64,000 nucleotides of DNA, taken from Strongylocentrotus purpuratus. Lineage: Eukaryota; Echinodermata; Echinoidea; Camarodonta; Strongylocentrotidae. Position numbers and translations under genes: made by a program. Below the pieces are notes generated by a model that saw only the letters and a list, made by a program, of their open reading frames with translations, was not told the DNA's origin and searched no databases. Location of the stretch: assembly GCF_000002235.5 (NCBI RefSeq), contig NW_022145615.1:18587012-18651011 (forward strand), read 5' to 3'. Shown here piece by piece: positions 14,609 through 27,035 of the stretch (positions are counted from its first letter, which is position 1; every line of letters begins with the position of its first letter).

Positions 14609-17600
14609 CCTCTTGCTCACTCCCCTTTTCCCCCCATCTGCTCCCCTTCTCCTCCCCTTACACGTTTACTAGATAACATGTGCCTGTAAGTCATTGATCA
14701 GCCGTGGTAGTGGTTACCTGTCCTGACTGGCTGTGTATGATTGAATGTCTGCACCATGCCAATTTTGACCCATATCTTCTTCCTGTATCTATCATCATCA
14801 CCTAAGAGGTCTGGGTCTACACCCAATGGCTTTCAGAACCAGATGTTAAACTCATCTATCACAGTTTTTTACCTAAAAAGGCAGCACCGAAGCTGCCCTT
14901 TAGCTGCTGCACATGCCGAGATATGGCTTGAAAAAAATAAAATTGAATTACATTTTGTTCACATACATGTTTCCAATTTCCTTGATACATGTACTAAAGA
15001 ACACCTGCTACAGTCAAACCTGCTTTAGTGACCACCTGTCTATATTACAAAGACCACATTTTTTGTTTCCCTTGAAAATGGTGTCTCATCGAAACATCCA
15101 CTATAAAAGGAACCTGTCTACAAAGGCCACTTTTTGTGTTTCTCTTTGGCGATCGCTATAGACAGGTTTGACTGTACAGTCAAACCGGCTCTAGTGACCA
15201 CCTGTCTACAAAGACCATCTGTCTACAAAGGCCACATTTGTTGTTTCCCTTGAAAATGGTTTCTCATTGAATCATGTACTAAAGGAACCTGTTTACAAAG
15301 ACCACCTGTCTACAAAGGCCACTTTTTGTGTTTCCCTTGGGTGGTCGCTATAGACAGGTTTGACTGTACCATGATGTATGCCTGTTCGGTTCAGTGCAAG
15401 TTATTATTATAAAAGTTCTTAAATTAGACTTTTGTAATTCAAGGCAATTCATATCATCAAACACGAGTACTCTGTCCTTGTTTCCTCATATATGAACCGG
15501 TTTACTAATCCTGTGAGCAATCCCCATACCCAATCATGTTCGGTGTATAATAATCAAACAGTCCTTGTACCAGGTCTCTATTGGATTTTAATAAACAAAC
15601 TAGTTAGTAGCTGAATTCCTAACTGTGACTCGAATTATCTGGCCTAATTATAGGTCCCACCTGGGTGGAAGCGTTTATCAGCCGATTAAGTTTCCCCTTC
15701 ACTATTAATCTAACAACTTCCCCCCTTCCCCTTCACTTCATCACCCTCCCTGGAAATGAGTTATAATAGCTCTACCCCAATTCTTTACATGCATGTACTA
15801 CATGTAGTTGAACACAATGCATTAATTTGATCATACTGTGATACTGCGTTCACATTTTGAGGTTAAACAAAACCTATTTCGTTGGCCGGCTGGTAGAAGG
15901 GCGTTAGGGCGCGAGCGACTTGAAAAGTACTTTTCAAATTATTCACATTTAAAGATTTGTTCGATATTTAAACTGCTTTCCGTCCCGAAAATTGGTTTAA
16001 AACTTAAAAGACTAATAGAAATGTTATAGTAGAACACGGTCACAATTTTTTAAAGGAAATAGATCAGTTTTATAAAAGCTTGAGGCGATTTAGTGCTAAC
16101 GCCCGTCTGCTTTAAAGCTTCATTTTTACCTGAAATTCGAGCTAACGCCCTTCTGCCAGCAAGGCGACGATTTCACCTTTAACAACTATCCTTCCATAAA
16201 ATCCATACTTCATACAGCATAATACATACTGCAGTAATACTGCATACATGCACATCATATTGTTTGTTCAGAGATGGAAGGGTGAATAATTGTGTGTTAA
16301 AGCATATGACTTAACACCTTTCTGGCTCAAACGAACGGTATTCTAAGGGTGTGTTCAGCAAAACCGATTCTTCCTTCCAATACCCGCCCAGATATATTAA
16401 TGATGAAATACATTGGTTGACTATGTGCAAAGTATTTTTAACAATGAAACAAGAAATGGCAAACTTTATTGCTAGCTCATTTATGACACTTGTTTGCAGA
16501 TTGCATAGCACAGGAGGAGCTACATATTTCATTGTGCTACACATATAGCATGAGGTACATACATGTAGGAAATCCAATCATGGTCTCAGGTTTTTAATAT
16601 CTTGATCGTAGTCCTGACCTGCGGATCTAGAAAACTTTTCTTCCTGCTTTCTGGAATCCCACGTCTTAACAGCAAAACCAACAAATCATTTAAGAGTATT
16701 AAGAGCTTGTATAAAGCCCAAACCATCACCCAGCTAGAGAATAGAGATAATTATGTTCACACTTCTCAAGATCTCCTGCTTCCTAGTGCTAATCCACCAA
16801 GCGAGGGCCTCTGACTAATGCTTGACCAGGTCATCAACATACGGTACATGTGACTCCAAGGTTAACTGCATAGTATAAACCCTCATTGGCAAGCTGCTTT
16901 CAATGCAACTAGAAAAGTCTGAGAAATATATGTGAGAGTTTGAGATACACAACTCCTGTACATGTAGATATTAAAAAATGAGAAAAGTTTTGTTTAGGAA
17001 TCGTTGGAGAAATGATATTCCCCAGGGTTTTCAAGTACTGAAGGTATATGTGAATACCATTGTTTGGGCAACCGGGCCATTTATTCATGTACCATTCTGC
17101 CTTTTATTTTGGCATCAAGAATGCTGGAATGAAGCTTATTTTAATTAAACATGTTATGATTGCTATGAGTGTGCTAATTTCAGATCAATTTAGTAACTAC
17201 TCTATTAAATACAGTAGAACCGGTCTACAAGGACCGCCCAAGGGAGGCAAGAAAAGCGGTCTTTATGGGCAGATGGTCTTTATGTACAGGTTCCTCTAGT
17301 AGTACATGTTTTAATGAGAAAACAATGTCAAGGGAAACAAAAAATGTGGTCTTGTAGACAGATGGTCTTTGATACAGGTGGTTGCTAAATGAGGTTGGAT
17401 GGGAGAACATACACAGACATTTATAGCATCCAGGATTTAGATTCTTTCACAACTCGAAGTAACGGTAACCTCCCTTTCCTGCTGAGAGACAAGACTAATG
17501 TCCTGTCTACACATGGAGAGGGCATGGCCTCTCTATCTCTTGGCGAGGTATCCAAGCTACATGTAGACGTCCAACTCCTCGATGTGCATGTACACGTAAA

Positions 17601-20600
17601 TGAAAAGTGTGATTAGGAGGGAGGGGGGGGGGGGGGGTCAAACGGACTATCACCTCCATTTCCTGCTCGGGGGATGATGTTTAATATTCATGTAGCATGG
17701 CCTCTTATTAGTCGTAATCTTCTGTGTACCACACAGATAATCTTTCTGTGTGGCTGTGTATTTATCATAGGATGGATATAAGAAAAGCTGGTTTAAATGT
17801 TTCCAGTGCAAGATTAGTCTATAGCTAATGAAGACCCGGGGAGTGTTTCACAAAGACAAAGATCGACTTTAAGTTGAACTTAACTATGGCAGGCCATTCA
17901 TCAGACTGTTTGCTTTCACCATTATGATCTTTAGATAATATTTTTTCCTTCAATAGTGCATTTATGACCATGATTTGTACGTCTCTTGAGAGACCAATAG
18001 CAATAAATGGTGAGAGCAGACAGTGGCATGAATGGCCTGCCATAGCTACATGTAAGTCCAACTTAAATTCAATTTTAGTCTTTGTGAAACACCCCCCCTG
18101 AAATAGGTACATGTAGTTTTTCAAAGCCATTGTGTTTGACAATCGGTGACTATTATTTTGTGAGGCAATGTAAATGTATCATAGAACGTCATATCAGAGG
18201 GCCATCATATCTCAGTTGCTTGACCATAGGAAGTTAATGTCTGGGGGCCTCTCTTATATGCCATGGCCCCTAGCTGACTAATTCATGATTAATGTCCTTG
18301 TAACTACATCTTTCTTAATAGACTGTAGGGGTGCATTTGAGTAACTCCTTTACTAGCATGGTATGTTTCAAATAGAACAGCATCAAAAGCCCTTTTTTTT
18401 TAAAGGCAACAAAATATAAAAAAATGATTTACTTGCAAAGCTCCAACTCAAAAAATGTAGAGATTGATATTTTGAGAAAAGATAGAGAAAATATCTTCAC
18501 CACCCATCCATACATGTACAATATGATGTTAGCAATTTCTTCTTCTTGATATTTTACACTAATAAACGATAATAAACGATTTGTAATATTTCTTTGAGTT
18601 TAGTTTATAAAAAACAGTAGCAAAATACTACATTTAACAGTTTGAAGCTGCAAGAATTCAATATTTCTTTAAATTTCAGTAATGAGAATACAACAATAAT
18701 CAAGATACTTGGTCATGATCTAACACCTTTTATTTTCCTGTACTTTAATAAGACAGTGTTGTTTTCCCTGTCCCTGTCAATTTCTAGCTGAACTTAAGAA
18801 ATTGGGTCTTTTTAAACAATTTATTTATAGCCAAAAGATGTACACAACTACTTTGTATAACATTATGTCAGCAATAAGACATCTGGGTTGGAAGTTCTAA
18901 GCCCCTGATGAGCACAGGAGCAGAATTTCTATTTACGGCAAGCCTCATCCATTCCAATATGTGGGGGGAAAAAACAAACTCTGCAACCACTCCAATGGTA
19001 TGTTGACAAGGCTGTGAGGAGGATTGGGTGGGGTCTCTGCAAGACTTCCTGCTTCGCAACACCTTGAGGGTTGTGACCCGTCAGACAAGACATCCTCTTC
19101 CTCTTCTCTCTCTTCCTTCCTCTCTCTCATCAATGGATGCAGCGATGATGAGGTGAAAGAGAAGAAGAGTCTTCTCAAGACTTTAAAGGTATAGACCAGT
19201 TTTGGAAATGCCCCCCCCCCCTCTCAAAAAATGAAATGGAAGCTCTTATTACCAGTTGTACGTAATATGCTTCTGCAAAAATTGCTCCACTGTCAATATT
19301 CTACTTTGAACGAATTCCTTGCCCCCACCCTGGACGTACCAAACACTTTTAAACTTGACCTTAATCCTGACCTTAAATCTACCAAGGTACCCAATCGCTT
19401 AATTCTAACCCTATATTTGATGAAATAAAGCGTGGAGCAATAGACTGATTTACTAACATATTCAAATCTATTGATGTTTCTTTCCGGGGGACCTCGTGAC
19501 GAGTTGTTCTATTAACCTGTTAAAATTGAATAGACTGCTATACTTGGAATCCAGTCAGCATACATTACGTGTTGCTATGTTGGACAATCCTTGAGCAAGC
19601 TTTCAGGTTGTCTAAAACAACCTTTGTTCAAAATGTGTGAATAAAATTTGAATATGTTAGTGAACGGGTCTAATGTCTGTATATCTACAGTTTAGCTATA
19701 CTAGTGACATTAGACCCGTTCACTAACATATTCAAATTTTAATCACACATTTGTAGCTAGTGGACACAGTAAAGTGGCATTTTGAATTTGTTTTAAAATA
19801 ATTCTTGAACATTTTATTCAAAAGCTTTAAGAGCAGAATATATCATATTTCACAATCAAACACGGTGTTTTGATTACAATTCTGTAGGTTATTTCCTGTA
19901 GGCCCGCTCAAGATTTCCTTAACTGTTCAACGGCCCCTTGCCATACCCTTATGTGACTGTGTAGGCATGAAAACGTTATGAATGAAATATGTTACTCAAG
20001 ATGGTTGGCATATTGCCACTTCCTTTCTTATCAGGACCCCCTATCTACTAACTAGTTCAAGTAGTTTCAAAGTGAGTACCGGTAGTGATTTTGAAAATAA
20101 CAAAAAACAAAAAAGGAATTATCTGATTGATCACTCTTCTGATTACCGGTAGTTAAAAAATTTATTTATTGTAGTCAAATTTATTAAAAAAAAAAAAAAA
20201 AAGATTCTCTCATATTTTTCAAGTAGACCTATCAACATAAAAAAAAACAGTTGGTATGGATCTAAATAGAGATTTTGATGTAGGGGAAGAATTAATGTAC
20301 CGGTATGTCATGAATAGACACATTTTGAAGGCCTGAATTCTGCTCTGTAGAGGCTCCCATGCTGTGAGCACGGCAAGCCTGTCATGGGACGAAGCAATAT
20401 CTATTTCTTGTAAATTCCAGTTAATAATAAAAACATTAAATTAGTGGCTGGCCTAGGGAGGAAATCCGACTAGGAATCAAGCCAGGATAGGGTCGCCCAT
20501 AGATTAGACGACCTCCTTTCTGCTATTTTTATTTCTCAGAAATGATTATGGATTATCTTTTTTCCTTCATAAGTTCATATTCTTATTCAGTATCTTAATT

Positions 20601-23600
20601 TATGCTCCGGGCAGGGCCAAATCCAGTTTCAGAAATTAAGAAGTTTGGTGATAGTGTAGATTTGAGCAATTAGGATGCTTTATATGAAGTTTGGAATCGA
20701 CATGTTTCGAAAAGATTTGTGGGGATGCCTCATTTATAGCATTTTATAGCAAATGATATCTATCCTTTCCATGATAATGTCTACAGGAATCATTTAATAG
20801 GGAGTTGGATTTCATTGAGTTGATTTGATGAAGCTTACTTGATTCATATGTTTCTGAGAACTGTTAGGGTGCTGTCCTTCAGCGGAAGATGACTAATTCT
20901 CATTCTATGTTATTGAATTCTGTTTCAATATGTATGGAATGGAATCAAATCTTCAAGCAATATCTGTTCAATAGATCAGTTAACTATTAAACATACTGTA
21001 TGTTCAAATTTAATGCATACCTTATAAACAAAGGGTGTTCTTGACAAGCTTGTCAGACATAGCAACAAGTAATGTAAGCAGACTGGATTCCAAGTACTAT
21101 AGTTCATTCATTAATAAGAGGTTAATGGAACGACTTGTGACTAGGTCCCCAGAAAAGAAAAAAAAAAATTTGTTTAAAAGTAACCAGGTCTATTGTTTCA
21201 AATGAATTATCTTATAAACAAGGGAATGTGAACATTTTAAAAAGTTTGCTCTGCGAAGCCAAATTCTTTTATTGAGCTCACAGTAGCAAAGTTGCGGATG
21301 GCTAATGCATTCCTAATTTCATATTATTAATGGTTTCCTGCGAATGTCATTATACAATCCAGGTGCTCCTTTGGTGCTGTGTTGTCTTGCTTTTTTATAC
21401 TTAGCAAACTGCATGCATGTGTTGAATATAATACATGTACATGTACAGTAGGGTCAAAAGTTGTGAAATATTTAGTATTTTTAGAGAGACAATTTCAGCA
21501 TGTTTCACTTTCAATGAATTCTGGGGGTGTTTCACTAAGATCCAAAGTCAAACTTAACTCTAAGTTGGACTTAATTATGGAGAGCCATTTGTAGCCTTAA
21601 AATAAAATATATTAAAAAGCGAAAATTCAAGTATTTTAGACTTTTTATAAATTGAACATCAAGAACATGAAATCTCCTTGATAATAGAAAATATGAATGA
21701 TTCGAATCAACATTTTATGCCTTTAAAAAAAACTTTTACAAATTATTTTCATAGATGCTAACAGCTTTCCATAATTGTTAAGTCCAACTTAGAGATAATT
21801 TCAACTTAGGATCTTTGTGAAACACTCCCCTGGTACATTTGTTGGCCTAGCACTTGGTTGATTGTCTGTGTGTATTGCATTGTTCTATAGCTTGATGATA
21901 TCAAAAAGTAATTTACCACTAGTGGTTTCCCAAGTGGTGTGTTGACAGAGTGTTGTCATTAATAATTTGCACTTTTAAGACAGAGAGGTTCATTAAATCT
22001 GATTTTCTTGGCAACGCACAGACAGCTTTAATTGGACAAGATCACAAACCTGTTTTATAAGCAATCATTCTTGGGTTTGTGCCACTGAATTGACATACAT
22101 GGATTAGCCCATGGATGTTTAGCTGGGAGGTTACATCGTAGAATGGAAGTTAAATTGAGGTGTGGCATTTAGAACATATCATTTCCTAAATTAATGCAAT
22201 GTAAAATCTATTTTTAGTCAATCATAGTGGTGAAATTAAAAATAATTGATGATTTGAAGAACTAGACTTGTGTAATTTTATTATTCAATGTTATACAAGA
22301 ATAACCTGTTATTATATTTTGTTTTTTGTGTGGATTCCTGAATTAAAAAAAAACATATATAACCTGTGTTCCCCCAAATACATTGTTTTTGTGTATTATT
22401 TTTACAATTCTAAATGTATAGGATAATTTGCTGAAATGTTGAACTTTTATAACTAATTTTTAAACATTGATAAAGTGTTTAATTCAGTGATTCATTTACA
22501 CTAGAAAACACTAAGTCCATCACAGGGCAAGGGTCTCTTCTTTAATATACCATTTTAGTTACATTATTAAATTAGGTTAAAGTTTCTATTTTTATTGCGA
22601 GAGCTTGAGCAAATATGTATTCAGTCCCTTCCGGGTTCTTGAAAATTTAATGATACCTTTGAGCAAATTATTGGCACCTGCCCTTCCGATGCTAATAATG
22701 TGAGGTCAGTGGATATTGAATTTATTTTCTTCCTCTGAGAGTCATTAGACAATACAACACCTGCCTTTGAAATCTCTATTTCACTTTGAATGTTAACAAA
22801 GACTTAAATTGGCAATCTGGCCTTGGGTTTTTGGCCAAGAGAAACTTACGGTACCTCTAATGTATCTGTTCACTAGTAACCAGCTTTTGAAGATTATTCA
22901 TAGATGAGACACATCATTTATGGGTAAATTGTTAGCAATTACAAAAAGGTAAACAGTCAGCCCCCCCCCCCCCTCACACACACACTTTCCCCCGCTCCTT
23001 ACAGCATATTTTGCTATCTTGTAAAAAAAAAACATGGTAATTTTGTTTCTTCTTCTATATTGATAGGTCAGATTCTTTATGTGTTTCAGAGGTAAACCGT
23101 TTCTGCTCCCATGCAATGTTCTGCTGTTTTTGCCAATGTTTGTCAAAACTTCACCTTGGCAGACAAAGCTCATACAATTAGCTCCACATGCGACCCTGTT
23201 GAATATCCAGTATAGACAATAAGTGATTATTTCCTACATGTATGGCAATGATTTCCTTGTGGTAAATTTCTTTTCAAATTTTCTGGCAGAGCAAGACCTT
23301 TTAAATATCTACATGTTTCTTGTGAAACATTCGTTGTTGTTGTGTTTGAAATGTTGATCTTGATTTTGAAAGTGAAGTTTTATGGAAACTGTACATCACT
23401 GTTTCTGCAAAGTATGTTACTCCTTAACATTCTTTTTCACAAAGACACAAAGAAAATAAAAATATTGGAATTGTTGAAAATGATTGTGTAGTGTGTCGTA
23501 GACTCATTCCTTTTTTAAATGGCTAAATTCATCACATATCAATAAATTTGGCTTTTTTTCTTTCTGTCTCTCTATTACATGTCTGTTGAGTGTAAAAATC

Positions 23601-26600
23601 TTATTTATGAAAGAGCCCATAATAAGCTATAAACATGTATTATTCTTTTCTGTGTTTCAGTATGGCAAGACGCCTTTCATGGTAGCAGCATCATCTGGTC
23701 ATGCCGGTGTGTGTAAAGATCTTATTGATAGAAGAGCTGATGTCAACAGTCAAGATCATATACAGAAGTAAGATAAATGTTCCCATCATTCAAATCATTG
23801 ACCTTTTTCTTCTCATAACTTAACCCTGACACTTAGTTTAAAAAGTGGGACTACACTACTTACATTGTACATGTATAGCTACTTGCGTCCTCTATACAGC
23901 CAACAATGCCCAAGCGGTACCCGTTGGTCCCCCATGATGCCCTTTTTCTATGATAATTGAGTGCTGATTTGATGAGATAACCACTTGCCAGTGAACTTGC
24001 TGGGTGGTCTAATCCCCCTGGCCAAACTAGTGCAGACGAGCTTTAAACCTGAAGCGTTGTTAAAGTCTGGCCTTATTAGCCCGTATTAAAAGATTAGAAC
24101 CCTATGCTGGGTTTTTAAGGTTTTGTTAGAAATTAGGTCAATCAAAGGAAACTAGTCTGAGGTATTTAATTTTGTGATAGTGCCACTAGATTTACAACTG
24201 TATCACAGGTAGATTTGTAAGAAAAGTTTTCTGTCATTTTGCCTCTTTTTTCGTTATGTTCATCTCGATTGAAACATTGTTTCACGAACTAAGCAATGAG
24301 TCTTTGAACCCATTTTGAATTTCTAGAACAAACAAAGTTTTTTTATGAGTCCAAGAAGATTTAATACAATATTGCACCAGCTACAGACCAGCGAGATTTG
24401 GGCGACGTCCCCAGTTTGGAGGTGTAAAAAAAACGTTTAAAAAAAAGAAGATATATCCGACCGACTGACCCAGGTTCTGGCACCTAATGGGCAATACAAC
24501 ATCATTTTTGTTTTAGGCCTTATCACCAGTTATGATTAGTTTTATTATTATCATTATTATCATCATCATCATCATCATCACCTTCATCATTGCCATCAGC
24601 ATCAGCATCATCACCATTATCATCATCATCGCTATAAAGAACGTGACTACATGTACTTCATACTTTGTGCATCTTATTCATTGTCTAGACCATAATCCTC
24701 TAAACATGCCAACCCCATTATGATTATATTCGTAGTCAAGGAAGCAACCTTCCAAACATTATTTTAAAGCCCAAAATATGTTGCTTCCTGAGTCATAATA
24801 GGTTGGCATTAAACGAACATGCTATTGTTGGCAGAAAAAAGAAAACCTTCAAAAATGTATGACTCATTAAAAGGAAAACATATGGTATTATAACATTGAA
24901 ATAAAGGGAAATGAGCATGAAGAGGGCACACAGTGTATGGTTTACTATTGTTAGAGATGAAGGCATATAAGATATTGAGGTAATGCTATTTTTAAAAGAA
25001 CTCAAGGAAAAGAACATGTATGCAGCAGTGATAGGATAATGAGATCTAACAGCTGCATAACAATAACAATTTTTGTGTTGTTTTGTTTCCTTACTCTATA
25101 CATTTGATGAAAACCAGACAGAGATTGTTTAATTTATTACTTACCATGCATCTACATGGTACACAGAGCTAACAGAGTGCTTTCAGACAAAACACATACC
25201 TTACTAGTATTTTGGTTTATTCATTTGAGTTGCTGATATGAATTCTTCAAAAGTTATAGTTGTGACTTCTGTCAGTCCATTTTCTCTCAATATCCTTTAT
25301 AATTTCAATCATGCAATCACTGATCATCCCAGGCTTCTACTTAAGTCAACAAAAGGGCCCTGGTTTTCATCACCCTTTTCTGTTAATCAATTTCATTTAT
25401 CGCTGCAGTCAGCAGAAACAGGTGGTTTAAGCACCCGTCAATCAATGAATCAATGCATACATACCAGTGATGGCATGGTAATGAAAGACATCATTCAAAC
25501 TTCCAATATTCTATGACCTAATTTATTGATAGGTTTTCCCCCACTTTCATCCTACATGTGTTGCATTCTGACAGTGCGTAGAGTGCTGCAAAAGGGAGCT
25601 TATCTGTGATATATGATGTTGTATGATTATGTATTTAAGAAAGAGAAGGCAAAAGACCCTCAAATTTCCATTTGCCATTTATTGACATTAAAATATGATT
25701 TATATTAAATAAATTGAATCAAATTAAAGGGATGATTGTATTTACATTATGGTAGTTGGTCTGAAATTAATTTGTGTCAATTAGATATTTTACATTCTAT
25801 TTGGAGCCAGAATGACATTAATTTGTAAACTTTTACACATAGATAATGCTCATCTGGCTCTAAACAGACAATATACAGTGTGCTTGGATTCTCATTACTT
25901 CTATCTATTACTAGTGCAAACTTGAAACTGGCCAAGCAAGAAGAGACAATCCTTATTTAATAATAATAGGTCAATTTATATAGCGCAGCTACTATATGAA
26001 TATACTCTACTGCGCTTTATACAAAGTTTCATATTGTTACCCTGGCTGTAGCTGAGCTGCGATGATAAGGCGCTAAAGCATTTCAAGGAATTAAATTCCT
26101 GCCTGGTACCTATTTACATCACATGGGTTGAGTGTCACAAATGTAGATCAATATCATGCCAAACGACATTAGTGCCGCGGCGAGACTTGAACCGCGGACC
26201 TTGTGATCGACTGTCCGGTATCGTATCCACTCGACCACGACACCTCTTCATAAGAATAACATTACATCTGAATGCATGATTGAAGCCTGTTCATCTGTCT
26301 CATCCTTAGTTAAGACACATTTTTGGAACAGTGTGAATTTGTATTGCCCGATGTGAAAGGGGAAGGCGTCTTTCCAAAATTGACAACCTTTTCTCTCTGC
26401 CTGTAGGACCCCTCTGATGGCAGCATGTGAGAACGGCCACAAGGACACGGTAGAGCTGCTTATCAAGAGAGGAGCTAGGGTAGATCTGTGTGATGCCCAG
26501 GGGTATGATGCCAAGTATTATGCTGAAGGCAGTGGACAGGACAACCTAGCGGAACTCCTGGACAGCGCCCCATCGGTAGCTACTTGGGATGTTCGTAAGT

Positions 26601-27004
26601 ACCTACTGTAGTGATCATGATGATGATAGTTTGGTTGTGGGTGTGGTTGTGGGTATGATGGTGGGGATGATACCAATGATGAGGGTGATGATGATGGCAA
26701 TGATAGTGATGATGATGACGTTGCCGATGGTGATGTGGTTATGTTGGTTATGTTGATGATGCTGATGATGATAACGAGTATTATGCTGAAGGCAGTGGAC
26801 AGGACAACCTGTCGGAACTCCTGGACAGTGCCCCATCGGTAGCTACTTGGGATGTTCGTAAGTAGCGATTGTAAAAATTATGATGATGGTGTGGGTGTGG
26901 GTATGATGTTGTGGATGATACCAATGAGGCCTTTAAAAAAATGATGTTGTTTTGCCCTTTAGGTGCCAAAACATGGGGCGATCGGTCAGATTTTTTTTTA
27001 AAAA

Positions 27005-27035
<31 letters not shown>

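Noticed and set aside
13800-23660. Missed coding exons in the 9.9 kb RAI14 intron 5
   Set aside because: Exons 5 and 6 join in phase and the ankyrin array is continuous. The open frames inside are short, unconserved and overlap repeats.
26165-26244. Possible tRNA gene (A and B boxes on the minus strand)
   Set aside because: The cloverleaf stems do not pair properly and the sequence continues into a SINE body and tail.
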